Below, piece by piece: positions 34,684 to 43,024 of a stretch of 55,915 bases of DNA. The notes below the pieces were generated by a model. That model saw nothing but the letters and a program-made list of their open reading frames with translations, made no database searches and was not told the DNA's origin. Both the position numbers and the translations under genes were made by a program. The DNA comes from DASUAO01 sp046484625 (GTDB taxonomy: Bacteria > Actinomycetota > Acidimicrobiia > IMCC26256 > PALSA-555). The stretch is from NCBI GenBank assembly GCA_046484625.1, contig JAWOIO010000043.1, forward strand, positions 1 to 55,915, written 5' to 3'. Within the stretch, counting starts at the first letter, position 1. Each line of letters begins with the position of its first letter.

Positions 34684-35469
34684 TCACGTTCGCTTCGGTG
34701 GCCGCGGCACGAACGGGCTCGTCCGCGCGACGTACTCGTCGTACCCCGGACGCCGTTTCACCAAGGACTTCTCGAGCAGCGTGACGCCCGAGACTCGCCG
34801 GAGCAGGACGGTCATCACGACCGCGCCGACGATCCCGATCGCGCCGAGCCCGCTCTCCGCAGCGACGATGGCGATGCCCCACCACACGCACGCGTCCCCG
34901 AAGTAGTTCGGGTGACGCGTGTAGCGCCACAGTCCCCGGTCCATGACCCTGCCGGCGTTGGCGACGTCAGCCTTGAAGCGCGCGAGCTGGAGGTCGCCGA
35001 CCGACTCGAACGCGAGCCCGATGGCCCAGAGCACGATGCCGACGATCCCGATCACACCCAGCCCCGGGTCCTCGGGCACCTGGCCCAGCTGCACGGGCAG
35101 GGACACGGTCCACATCAGCAGGCCCTGGAGCCCGAACACCGTGAAGAGGCTCACCCACCAGAAGCGTGCGCCCCAGTGACGGCGCATCGCCTGGTACCGG
35201 AAGTCCTCGCCGCTCCCGAGGTTGCGCCACGCGAGGTACCCGGAGAGCCGAAGCCCCCACGCCGAGACGAGCGCGACGAGGACCCACTGTCGGGTGCTGT
35301 TCCCGTCGACCGCGAGCCGGACCCCCCACGCCACGAGCACGAAGCCGAAGCCCCAGATCGGGTCGACGATCGACGCGTCCCGCAGCGCGACGCTCGCGAT
35401 CCACGCGACCGCCATCAGCACCGCGACGACGGCGGCGGCGACGACGAGCGCGGTGACTGCGTCGCTCAT
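34684..35469 (-). CDS. DUF1295 membrane protein (steroid reductase/isoprenylcysteine methyltransferase-like)
   Basis: 261 residues with about six or seven helices. DUF1295 pattern: SIVDPIWGFGFVLVAW, RLSGYLAWRN, the RYTRHPNYFGD motif shared with ICMT and 5-alpha-reductases (cofactor binding), and the final LLEKSLVKRRPGYDEYV. Probably reduces or methylates a lipid in the membrane. ATG 35469 overlaps the acyltransferase stop by 4 bases. Third gene of the operon amidohydrolase, PlsC, DUF1295. Confidence 0.88.
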   Translation of the reverse strand: MSDAVTALVVAAAVVAVLMAVAWIASVALRDASIVDPIWGFGFVLVAWGVRLAVDGNSTRQWVLVALVSAWGLRLSGYLAWRNLGSGEDFRYQAMRRHWGARFWWVSLFTVFGLQGLLMWTVSLPVQLGQVPEDPGLGVIGIVGIVLWAIGLAFESVGDLQLARFKADVANAGRVMDRGLWRYTRHPNYFGDACVWWGIAIVAAESGLGAIGIVGAVVMTVLLRRVSGVTLLEKSLVKRRPGYDEYVARTSPFVPRPPKRT

Positions 35470-36482
35470 GCGCGCGCTTCGGCGAGCGCGGCGCCCACCT
35501 CGGCGTCCAGCTCCAGCCACCGCTGGTCGAGCCACTCGGTGAACGCTTCCCCCGAGGGGACCTCGGACCGGGGAACCCGGCGGGCCGCGAACCGGATCGT
35601 CCTGCCGACGAAGAGTGGGGGGACGCCGGCGAGGATCCCCGGGAACGTGTCCATCCCGTCGAAGCCGATGTGCCACGCGAGGACCACGTCGGCGTCCGGT
35701 GCGCCCTCCAACATCGCCAGCGCCCCCGCCGGACGCGGCGGGATGAGGTGGCGGAGTCCCGCCAGCCGCTGTGCGCGGGCCGGGTCCCGCTCGCCGATCT
35801 TCTCGAGCGCGCGGGCGCGCTTCTTCGGGTTCGCGCGGGTCCCCTCGGGATAGATCGCGCCGCACTCGTCGGGGCCGAGCCCCACGGTGAGCGCACGCAG
35901 TGCGTCGAGCTCGGGGCCCGAGTCGGTGGCGTGCCGGTCGAGGAAGTGGTTCTGGAGTCGGTTGCCCGCGATGTCGAGGCAGGGATCCGAGAGCAGCTCG
36001 CGCTTGAGCACGAACCGGACGCGCTTGCCTGCCGCGCCCACGATGGAGAAGGCCGTCACGAGCGAGTCGGCGAGGCAGGCATGCCGGGCCATCACGATCG
36101 CCCGGCCCGGCGTGATCGCCTCGAGGCCCTCGATCTCGACGCGCATCCCCGCGGTGAGCCGCAGGGCGCGCAGGAGGTTCGTGGCCCACCACCGCTGGGC
36201 ACCCGTCATGCGCTCGAAGTCGTCGGCACCACCCGTGACCCACACGAAGAAGATGCGGAGGAGGGCACCGGTCTCGAGCCAGAACCAGCAGAGACCGAAG
36301 AACAACAAGCGTGTCCGTGGGAGTCGCTTCGGTGCCGTGACGAGATCCACGACGAGCATGATCGGGACCCAGATCGGGAGCAGCACGAGCAGGAGGACCC
36401 CGCCGAGCGGGATCATCGGGACGGACACGATCCGGCGACGGAACGTCGCCGCCCGTGGGGTCGTCGTGCGGTGACCGGCCAT
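35466..36482 (-). CDS. PlsC-type lysophospholipid acyltransferase
   Basis: 338 residues. Two N-terminal helices (about 20-50 and 60-80), then the catalytic HX4D motif ARHACLADS, block FVLKRELL, and the YPEGTRAN motif that binds the glycerol phosphate. Transfers acyl chains to lysophospholipids at the inner membrane. ATG 36482 is chosen: family likeness starts there, while the longer frame to 36695 is shadow. Two bases separate it from the amidohydrolase stop. Confidence 0.88.
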   Translation of the reverse strand: MAGHRTTTPRAATFRRRIVSVPMIPLGGVLLLVLLPIWVPIMLVVDLVTAPKRLPRTRLLFFGLCWFWLETGALLRIFFVWVTGGADDFERMTGAQRWWATNLLRALRLTAGMRVEIEGLEAITPGRAIVMARHACLADSLVTAFSIVGAAGKRVRFVLKRELLSDPCLDIAGNRLQNHFLDRHATDSGPELDALRALTVGLGPDECGAIYPEGTRANPKKRARALEKIGERDPARAQRLAGLRHLIPPRPAGALAMLEGAPDADVVLAWHIGFDGMDTFPGILAGVPPLFVGRTIRFAARRVPRSEVPSGEAFTEWLDQRWLELDAEVGAALAEARA

Positions 36483-36484
36483 GG

Positions 36485-37675
36485 TCAGACCGGATGGCGT
36501 TCGTTGAGCGCGCGGGCGTTGTCCCGCAGCACGAGGAGGCGGTCGCCGTCGCTGAGCTCCTTGACCTCGTTCACGTAGTCGAGTGGTTGGGGCATGCCCT
36601 CGATGTGCGGCCAGTCGGACCCGAAGATCACCCGGTCGGGGCCCATGAGGTCGACGATCTCGTAGACGTCGTCCTCCCAGAACGGGTTGATCCACACGTG
36701 GCGTCGGAAGGTCTCGGCGGGATCCTCGGAGAAGTACCCCATGAGCTTGTTCGCCGTGGAACCGAGCTTGCGGAAGAGGTCGGGGAGGAACCCGGAACCG
36801 TTCTCGACCGAGGCGATGCGCAGGTTGGGGAACCGGTCGAAGAGCTTGTCGAAGACGAGCGACAGCAAGAAGTCGTACGCGGCGCGCTCGATCGCGAACA
36901 TGCGGATCGATGGGCGCCCGGCACCCGAGCCGAACGCGGCGCTGAAGGTGTCGTCGGCGTATCCCTGGCTGGAGTACCCGCTGTCGCCGGCATGGACGAC
37001 CACGGTGATCCCCGCCTCGTTCACGCGGGCCCAGAACCCGTCGAACATCGGATCACCCGGGCTGCGCTGGCCCACGCTCGTCGTCGGCGCCGCGGGACGC
37101 ATCACGATGGTCCGGGCATCGTGATCGAGCGCCCACTCGAGCTCGCGGACAGCCCACTCGGGGTCGCACAGCGAGATCGAAGGCGCGCCGAAGATCCGGT
37201 CCTGGTGGTTGCAGCCCCAGTCGTCCTGGAGCCAGCGGTTGAAGGCGCTGAACATGAGGGTCACGCCCTCGACGTCGTGCTTGAGCAGCTCCTCGTAGAG
37301 GATGCCCAGGGTGGGGAAGAGCCAGACCGCCTCGATGCCCTGGCGGTCCATCACGGCGAGGCGCGCGTCACGATCCCGGTACTCGGGGCGGATCGGCTCG
37401 CGGTCGCGGAGGAATTCCATCGGGCGCTTCCCGCCGGGGTTCCCGCGGAAGTAGTCGTGCATCGCCCCGGCCTTGGCGACCGGGTCGAACGTCGGGTTCA
37501 CGACCGCCCGGCTGACCTTGCCGCCGACGACGTGGTAGCGGCGCCCGTCGATCTCGCACCACTGGACGATGCGGGGGCCCAGTGCGGGATCCAAGTGGCG
37601 GGTGAAGGCGTCGAGCGCCTCGTAGTAGTGGTTGTCGGCGTCGAACGGCCGAAATCCGAGGTCGTCGGCGTTCAC
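36485..37675 (-). CDS. Amidohydrolase-2 family protein
   Basis: 396 residues of the ACMSD-like amidohydrolase family. FDADNHYYE holds the first metal-binding position, then VVVHAGD (His), ASVENGSGF, and FGSDWPHIEG (catalytic Asp). Members hydrolyse or decarboxylate small cyclic compounds; close relatives are abundant in actinobacteria that degrade aromatics or steroids. GTG 37675 with AGGGAG 7 bases upstream. First gene of a three-gene operon with lipid enzymes. Confidence 0.85.
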   Translation of the reverse strand: MNADDLGFRPFDADNHYYEALDAFTRHLDPALGPRIVQWCEIDGRRYHVVGGKVSRAVVNPTFDPVAKAGAMHDYFRGNPGGKRPMEFLRDREPIRPEYRDRDARLAVMDRQGIEAVWLFPTLGILYEELLKHDVEGVTLMFSAFNRWLQDDWGCNHQDRIFGAPSISLCDPEWAVRELEWALDHDARTIVMRPAAPTTSVGQRSPGDPMFDGFWARVNEAGITVVVHAGDSGYSSQGYADDTFSAAFGSGAGRPSIRMFAIERAAYDFLLSLVFDKLFDRFPNLRIASVENGSGFLPDLFRKLGSTANKLMGYFSEDPAETFRRHVWINPFWEDDVYEIVDLMGPDRVIFGSDWPHIEGMPQPLDYVNEVKELSDGDRLLVLRDNARALNERHPV

Positions 37676-37779
37676 GGGCGTGCTCCCTCTCGAGCGGGGT
37701 GGAACCGGGGCGGCCGCAGCCGGCCAGGACCCGCGGGACGATCGTAGGGGTCCGGCGGTAGCCTGCGCCCCCTCTGCTC

Positions 37780-38478
37780 ATGCGTCCTGCTCGTTCCCCG
37801 ATGCTCGCGGCCCTCGTGGTCGGTGGTGGCCTCCTCCTCGCCGGATGCCTGCCCGCGGGTCAGCCCCCACCGCCGCCACCGCCGGTCGTCCCCGCCACCC
37901 CCGCCTGCAACCCGTGGCGGGGGTATGTCGTGGCGGCCGACCACAACTACGCGGGCATCGGGGCCTACAACGGCAGCACCCGGTTCATGTGCAAGGACAC
38001 GCCGACCCAGGGCGTGCGGGCGCAGATCCAGCACCTCCGGAACTACGCCGACGGCACCTCCACGCCGTCAACGCTCGGCAACCCGTTCGAGCCGCGGCTC
38101 TTCTACGACGAAGCGGCCTTCCTCTCGTTCGTGTACCGCGGCGCGGCGCCGACCTGGCGCGAGCTGGGAGGGAAGTGGGCACCGAGCGCGACCTACGGCA
38201 CGGCGGGAAGCGCCGTCGGACGCTGCACGGGTTGGCGACCGGAGATCACCCCGGTGCAGATGGCCCAGCTGTTCCTCGACGAAGGTGCGGCCGCCAGGGT
38301 CCGCGGCGACGTTGCGTTTGCCCAGTCGATCCTCGAGACCGGCTGGTTCAACTGGCCGAGCTCCCCCGCGACGGCCGCGGCGACCCTCGAGGGAACCGAG
38401 GGCGCGCCGGATCCGGCCGCCGGCGATCCGGTGCTGGACTGGTACTTCGAGCTGCGGGCCGCGGCGTCGAGGGAGTGA
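37780..38478 (+). CDS. Lipoprotein with a circularly permuted glucosaminidase domain
   Basis: 232 residues. Lipobox LLAGC (Cys23) anchors it outside the membrane; a short Pro run follows. Residues 46-141 (DHNYAGIGAYNG, GVRAQIQHLRNYAD, PTWRELGGKWAPS) are what normally is the second half of a bacterial N-acetylglucosaminidase domain. Residues 157-192 (VQMAQLFLDEGA, RGDVAFAQSILETGWF), with catalytic Glu186, are what normally is the first half. The order is thus swapped. The role would be peptidoglycan cutting. A TAGCCT box at 37759 gives a leader of about 9 bases. The permutation is inferred from memory of the family. Confidence 0.75.
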   Translation: MRPARSPMLAALVVGGGLLLAGCLPAGQPPPPPPPVVPATPACNPWRGYVVAADHNYAGIGAYNGSTRFMCKDTPTQGVRAQIQHLRNYADGTSTPSTLGNPFEPRLFYDEAAFLSFVYRGAAPTWRELGGKWAPSATYGTAGSAVGRCTGWRPEITPVQMAQLFLDEGAAARVRGDVAFAQSILETGWFNWPSSPATAAATLEGTEGAPDPAAGDPVLDWYFELRAAASRE

Positions 38479-38480
38479 GC

Positions 38481-38498
38481 ACCACACTCGGGTGTGGT
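38481..38498 (+). terminator. Short hairpin after the lipoprotein gene
   Basis: ACCACAC-TCGG-GTGTGGT right after the stop; more GTGTGG/CCACAC copies follow to 38525 and could form alternative pairs. Confidence 0.5.
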
Positions 38499-38529
38499 AC
38501 CCGGGTGTGGCGTCGGCCCCACACGCTGG

Positions 38530-38887
38530 TACGCTGGGGAGGTCACGACAGCAACGGGCACCACGGTTCTCTTCGCACGTCTCCCGAAACCGCGACATCC
38601 AGTCGCAGCCGAAGGGTCAGCGCCACGAGGCTCGTCCCACCCCGTGTCCCCACCCTCGCCGGAGCGAGCTCACGACCCGTGTCACCCAGTACCCCCCCAC
38701 CTTCCTGCGGCTCGAAGCCCCTCGCGCACCCGTCGGCTCATGCCGATCGCTGCCGGGGCTCGCTGCACCCGACCGCGGCACGACCACGTCAGTGGACCGT
38801 GCCGGGGAGCAACACCTCCCGCAACCCTGCACGATGCGACCGCGGGAGCCGTCTCAGCAACAAGACAAGTACCAGAGGAGCAACACA
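38530..38887 (+). promoter_or_regulatory. cspA promoter and long untranslated leader
   Basis: The 409 bases between the lipoprotein stop and cspA hold no gene I can support. A -10-like TACGCT at 38530-38535 would give a leader of about 346 bases. Long leaders are typical of cold-shock mRNAs, where they fold differently at low temperature. The leader ends with the ribosome site AGAGGAG. Confidence 0.5.
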
Positions 38888-39088
38888 ATGACGCAAGGCA
38901 CTGTCAAGTGGTTCAACGCCGAGAAGGGATTCGGCTTCATCTCCCGCGAGGGTGGTGACGACGTGTTCGTGCACTTCTCGGCGATCGAGGGCACGGGATA
39001 CAAGTCCCTCGAAGAGGGCCAGCGCGTCGAGTTCGAGGTCGGCCCCGGTCGCAAGGGCGACGAAGCCCGCAACGTCAGGGTCATCTGA
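38888..39088 (+). CDS. cspA: Cold-shock protein
   Basis: 66 residues, a single cold-shock domain. RNP1 (KGFGFIS) and RNP2 (VFVHFS) bind single-stranded RNA and DNA, and KWFN at the start is typical. It acts as an RNA chaperone. ATG 38888 with AGAGGAG. A strong two-way hairpin follows 17 bases after the stop. Confidence 0.96.
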   Translation: MTQGTVKWFNAEKGFGFISREGGDDVFVHFSAIEGTGYKSLEEGQRVEFEVGPGRKGDEARNVRVI

Positions 39089-39105
39089 GCGAGTCCGTCG
39101 TGTGA

Positions 39106-39129
39106 GCGGCCGGGCTCCGGCCCGGCCGC
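39106..39129. terminator. Two-way terminator between cspA and the HD-like gene
   Basis: Perfect 10-bp stem GCGGCCGGGC/GCCCGGCCGC with a 4-base loop. It reaches the stop codon of the convergent gene, so it can end both transcripts. Confidence 0.75.
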
Positions 39130-39731
39130 TACGCGGCGTCGGTGTGTGCGACCTGCCACGCCGCCGTCGCGGCATCGAGCTCCGAGATCCGTCGGAGCTC
39201 GCCCAGGGTGTGGCGCACCGCTTCGGTGAGCGTTCCCCGAGGGTCGTGCCGCGTGAACACCTGCACCATCGCCTGGTAGCGCTCCAGCTGCTCGTCGGGA
39301 GGCACCGCGAAGCGGGCGAACGCCACGCTGCCGGTGCGCCGCACATCGGCCACGAGCGCCCGCAGCTCCCGCACCGTGTCGGACGCGAGCACCCGCCGCA
39401 CCGACTCGTCGTCCTCCTGCTCGAGTCGCTCGTGCCGCGTCGGCGCACCTGCGTCGCGGTCGTCGCGGCACCGTTCGACGAGGCGCGCCACCTTCTTGCC
39501 GAACCGGTCGCGCAGCTCGTCGAGGGCCATGTCATCGTCGCCGAGCGCGTCGAGCACCATCGCGGCGATCGCCTCGCGTTCGGTGCCACCGTCCTCGAGC
39601 ACGAGCGACGCGATCCCCAGAACCTGTCCGAGTGAGGGACGCCCACCGCGCCGGTCGTCCTCGTGGCGTGACGCGGCCCATTCGGTCGCCCGGAAGAACC
39701 GCTTCGAGAGCTGCACCTCGTGTGCCGTCAT
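39129..39731 (-). CDS. Degenerate HD/RelA-hydrolase-like protein
   Basis: 200 residues. The N-terminal 90 follow the layout of HD phosphohydrolases of the (p)ppGpp type: AxxRH, then LVLEDGG, EREAIAAMVLDAL, and FGKKVARLVERCRDD. The metal-binding residues are changed: the HD pair in LLHDAVED reads MVLDALGD (His to Leu), and the His of the PYxxH motif reads Gln (PSLGQV). It should therefore be catalytically dead and may bind nucleotide or regulate. The rest is helical. TAGATT lies 9 bases before the ATG. Confidence 0.75.
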   Translation of the reverse strand: MTAHEVQLSKRFFRATEWAASRHEDDRRGGRPSLGQVLGIASLVLEDGGTEREAIAAMVLDALGDDDMALDELRDRFGKKVARLVERCRDDRDAGAPTRHERLEQEDDESVRRVLASDTVRELRALVADVRRTGSVAFARFAVPPDEQLERYQAMVQVFTRHDPRGTLTEAVRHTLGELRRISELDAATAAWQVAHTDAA

Positions 39732-39740
39732 CGCGACCTG

Positions 39741-39746
39741 AATCTA
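39741..39746 (-). promoter_or_regulatory. -10 box of the HD-like gene
   Basis: TAGATT, 9 bases, ATG 39731: almost leaderless. A 20-bp direct repeat with core GCGCCACCCGGAGCAT (39758 and 39778) lies just upstream. Confidence 0.5.
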
Positions 39747-39863
39747 CCGAGGCCGGGGCGCCACCCGGAGCATTCCCGCGCCACCCGGAGCATCCCCTCG
39801 TCGCCGAAGCATCCTGGGCGCCGGCCCACCTACGCTCGCACCGACGACGACGAAGGAGACATC

Positions 39864-40763
39864 GTGCGGATCGGGATCTTCGGGGGAGTGGCCGGCAACG
39901 GGTCGATCGACGAGATCCTCGAGGCCGCACGGGACGCGGCCGATGGGGGCTTCGCCTCGTACTGGCTGCCGCAGATCTTCGGTCCCGACGCGCTCACCGC
40001 GCTCGCCGTGGTGGGCCGCGAGGTGCCGGGGATCGAGCTGGGGACCGCGGTCATCCCGACGTACCCCCGGCACCCGGCGATGCTCGCGGCACAGGCCCTC
40101 ACGACCCAGGCCATCAGCGGTGGTCGTCTGGTGCTCGGCATCGGCCTCTCGCACCAGGTCGTGATCGAGGGGATGTTCGGCTACTCCTACGACAAGCCCC
40201 TGCGGCACATGCGCGAGTACCTCGAGGTGCTCCTGCCGATCCTGCACACCGGTGCGGCGTCGTTCACCGGCGAGACCCTGTCCGGGAACGTCGGCGTCGA
40301 CGTCCCGGGCTCGTCGCCGTGTCCGGTCCTCGTCGCGGCGCTCGGCCCGAAGATGCTCGATCTCGCGGGCCGCGTCGCCGACGGCACGATCACCTGGATG
40401 ACCGGGCCGGCCACGCTCGAGTCGCACGTCGTCCCCTCGATCACCGCGGCGGCCGAAGCCGCGGGCCGGCCCGCTCCCCGGGTGGTCTGTGGCCTGCCGA
40501 TCTGCGTGACCGACGACGTCGCGGCGGCTCGGGAGCGAGCCGCAAGGAACTTCTCGGTCTACGGGACCCTCCCGTCGTACCGGGCGATGCTCGACCGCGA
40601 AGGTGTCGACGGGCCGGCCGACGTGGTGATCGTCGGCTCCGAGGACGACGTGCGGGCCCAGGTGGCCCATCTCGCCGAGGTCGGCACGACCGACTTCATG
40701 GCCAACGAGTTCGGCTCGTCCGACGACCGTGCCCGTACCCGGGAGCTGCTCCGCAGCCTCTGA
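39864..40763 (+). CDS. F420-dependent LLM-class oxidoreductase
   Basis: 299 residues; luciferase-like TIM barrel, close to the TIGR03564 type. Starts VRIGIFGGVAGNGSIDEIL; contains WLPQIFG, LGTAVIPTYPRHPAMLAAQA and GRLVLGIGLSH, all cofactor-side segments. Uses coenzyme F420 or FMN to oxidise or reduce an unknown substrate. GTG 39864 has GAAGGAG; TACGCT at 39831 gives a leader of about 20 bases. The longer frame from 39720 is shadow. Confidence 0.87.
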   Translation: MRIGIFGGVAGNGSIDEILEAARDAADGGFASYWLPQIFGPDALTALAVVGREVPGIELGTAVIPTYPRHPAMLAAQALTTQAISGGRLVLGIGLSHQVVIEGMFGYSYDKPLRHMREYLEVLLPILHTGAASFTGETLSGNVGVDVPGSSPCPVLVAALGPKMLDLAGRVADGTITWMTGPATLESHVVPSITAAAEAAGRPAPRVVCGLPICVTDDVAAARERAARNFSVYGTLPSYRAMLDREGVDGPADVVIVGSEDDVRAQVAHLAEVGTTDFMANEFGSSDDRARTRELLRSL

Positions 40764-40825
40764 TCGGGCGACGGGCGCGTCGAGACGGGGCGTTTCCCCG
40801 TTCGGAAGGGCCCGGTTCCGGGCGG

Positions 40826-40831
40826 TACAAT
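40826..40831 (+). promoter_or_regulatory. -10 box of typA
   Basis: TACAAT, close to the consensus, giving a leader of about 27 bases. It is one of few conventional promoters with a leader in the window. Confidence 0.65.
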
Positions 40832-40864
40832 GGGGTTCCCCGCTCCTGGAACGGAAAGCCTGCT

Positions 40865-42724
40865 GTGCCCGCGCGCAACGACCTCCGAAACGTCGCGATC
40901 GTCGCCCACGTCGACCACGGCAAGACCACCCTCGTCGACGCCATGCTGCGCCAGACCGGGGCCTTCCGCGCCCACCAGGCGGTCGAGGACCGGGTCATGG
41001 ACTCCATGGACCTCGAGCGCGAGAAGGGCATCACGATCCTCGCCAAGAACACGGCCGTCCGCCACGAGGGCGTGAAGCTGAACATCGTCGACACGCCCGG
41101 CCACGCCGACTTCGGCGGCGAGGTCGAGCGGGGGCTCACGATGGTCGACGGGGTCCTCCTCCTCGTCGACGCGAGCGAGGGGCCGCTGCCCCAGACCCGG
41201 TTCGTGCTCCGCAAGGCGCTCGAAGGCCGCCTGCCGGTGATCCTGGTCGTCAACAAGGTGGACCGGCCCGACGCCCGCGTCGACGAGGTCGTGCACGAGG
41301 TCGAGGAGCTCTTCCTCGACCTCGACGCCGACGAGCACCAGATCGCCTTCCCCATCGTCTACTGCAACGCCCGCACGGGCCGCGCGTCGATGGACGCGGC
41401 CGACCCCGACCTCCAGCTCACGGACCTGTCCGGCGAAGGTGGGCTCAAGCCCCTGCTCGAGATCATCATCGAGCACATCCCGGCGCCCACCTACGACGAC
41501 GCGCATCCGCTCCAGGCGCTCGTCACGAACCTCGACGCCTCCCCCTACGTCGGTCGGCTCGCGCTGTGCCGCATCCGCCACGGCGTGCTGCGCAAGGGGG
41601 CGCCGGTCGCCTGGTGCCGGGCCGACGGCACGATCGAGACCGTCCGCATCACCGAGATGTACGTGACCGAGGCGCTCGAGCGCGTCGACGCGGCCGAAGC
41701 CGGTCCCGGCGAGATCGTCGCGATCGCCGGGCTCGCCGAGGTCACCATCGGCGAGACGCTTGCCGATCCCGACGACCCCCGACCGCTCCCCGTGATCCAC
41801 GTCGACGACCCGAGCCTCTCGATGACGATCGGCATCAACACGTCGCCGCTGTCGGGCACCGAGGGGAACAAGCTCACGGCGCGGCTGGTGAAGACCCGAC
41901 TCGACACCGAGCTGGTCGGCAACGTCTCGTTGCGGGTGCTCCCCACCGACCGGCCCGACGCGTGGGAGGTCCAGGGCCGCGGTGAGCTGCAGCTCGCGGT
42001 GCTCGTCGAGATGATGCGACGCGAGGGCTTCGAGCTCACGGTCGGCAAGCCCGAGGTCGTCACCCGTGAGGTGAACGGCAAGGTGCACGAGCCCGTCGAA
42101 CGCGTGTCGATCGACGTCCCCGAGGAGTATCTCGGCGTCGTCACCCAGATGCTCGCGCTCCGCAAGGGGCGCCTCGAGCAGATGGTGAACCACGGGACCG
42201 GGTGGGTGCGGATGGAGTACCTCGTGGCCGCACGCGGCCTCGTCGGGTTCCGCACCGAGTTCCTCACCGAGACGCGGGGCACCGGGATCCTGCACCACGT
42301 GTTCGAGGGATACGAGGCCTGGCATGGCGATCTGCGGGCGCGGCCGACGGGATCCATGGTCGCGGACCGTCGAGGGGCCACGAACTCCTATGCTCTGATG
42401 AACCTGCAAGAGCGCGGCCAGCTCTTCGTCGGCCCCGGCATCGAGGTCTACGAGGGGATGGTCGTCGGGGAGAACGCCCGTGGCGAGGACATGGACGTGA
42501 ACCCCACGAAAGAGAAGAAGCTCACGAACCACCGGGCGTCCTCGGCCGACGAGATGGTGCGGCTCGTGCCGCCTCGGGCGATGTCGCTCGAGCAGTCGCT
42601 CGAGTTCATCGCCGACGACGAGTGCGTCGAGGTGACGCCCGAGTCCGTGCGCCTCCGCAAGGTGGCGCTCGACGCATCGACGCGTGGCCGCGAGCGCGGG
42701 CGGGCACGTCCGCCGCGCGGCTGA
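40865..42724 (+). CDS. typA: GTP-binding protein TypA/BipA
   Basis: 619 residues. Ribosome-binding translational GTPase used in stress and ribosome assembly. G1 AHVDHGKT, G2 ERERGI-like LEREKGITI, G3 DTPGHADF, G4 NKVD; then EF-G-like domains and the BipA-specific C-terminal region (TNLQERGQLF, GEDMDVNPTKEKKLTN). GTG 40865 begins the family start PARNDLRNVAIVAHVDHGK; the frame upstream is shadow of the oxidoreductase. Confidence 0.96.
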   Translation: MPARNDLRNVAIVAHVDHGKTTLVDAMLRQTGAFRAHQAVEDRVMDSMDLEREKGITILAKNTAVRHEGVKLNIVDTPGHADFGGEVERGLTMVDGVLLLVDASEGPLPQTRFVLRKALEGRLPVILVVNKVDRPDARVDEVVHEVEELFLDLDADEHQIAFPIVYCNARTGRASMDAADPDLQLTDLSGEGGLKPLLEIIIEHIPAPTYDDAHPLQALVTNLDASPYVGRLALCRIRHGVLRKGAPVAWCRADGTIETVRITEMYVTEALERVDAAEAGPGEIVAIAGLAEVTIGETLADPDDPRPLPVIHVDDPSLSMTIGINTSPLSGTEGNKLTARLVKTRLDTELVGNVSLRVLPTDRPDAWEVQGRGELQLAVLVEMMRREGFELTVGKPEVVTREVNGKVHEPVERVSIDVPEEYLGVVTQMLALRKGRLEQMVNHGTGWVRMEYLVAARGLVGFRTEFLTETRGTGILHHVFEGYEAWHGDLRARPTGSMVADRRGATNSYALMNLQERGQLFVGPGIEVYEGMVVGENARGEDMDVNPTKEKKLTNHRASSADEMVRLVPPRAMSLEQSLEFIADDECVEVTPESVRLRKVALDASTRGRERGRARPPRG

Positions 42725-42769
42725 CGGCCACGAACGACAGGGATACGCCAGACAGAGAAAGGGATCGGC

Positions 42770-43021
42770 ATGGCGGGACGACAGCGGACGACCTTCGCGA
42801 AGCTCCAGAAGGAGCGCGCACGACAGGAGAAGCAGGCGGCCAAGCGGGCCCGACGTCAGGGACTCGCCCCCGAGCCGACGGTCGAGTACACGCCCACCGC
42901 GGATCTCAACGACCCGTCGACGTGGAAGTACGCCGACGAGATCGAGGCCGAGAAGAAGGCTGCAGCCGAGCAGGCCGAAGCCGCGGTTGCCGACGGCGAG
43001 TCGAGTGACGGGGCCGAATAG
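42770..43021 (+). CDS. Small charged protein
   Basis: 83 residues. A basic helix (QRTTFAKLQKERARQEKQAA KRARRQG) is followed by an acidic Ala-rich tail. No known domain; the basic half could bind RNA. GAAAGGGA before ATG. It follows typA by 45 bases and probably shares its transcript. Small proteins of this look are conserved in actinobacteria. Confidence 0.65.
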   Translation: MAGRQRTTFAKLQKERARQEKQAAKRARRQGLAPEPTVEYTPTADLNDPSTWKYADEIEAEKKAAAEQAEAAVADGESSDGAE

Positions 43022-43024
43022 CGC

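Noticed and set aside
38479..38887. Several 60-150 codon frames between the lipoprotein gene and cspA
   Set aside because: None has a ribosome site or family-like sequence, and all are Arg/Pro/Ser-rich shadows. A leader fits better.
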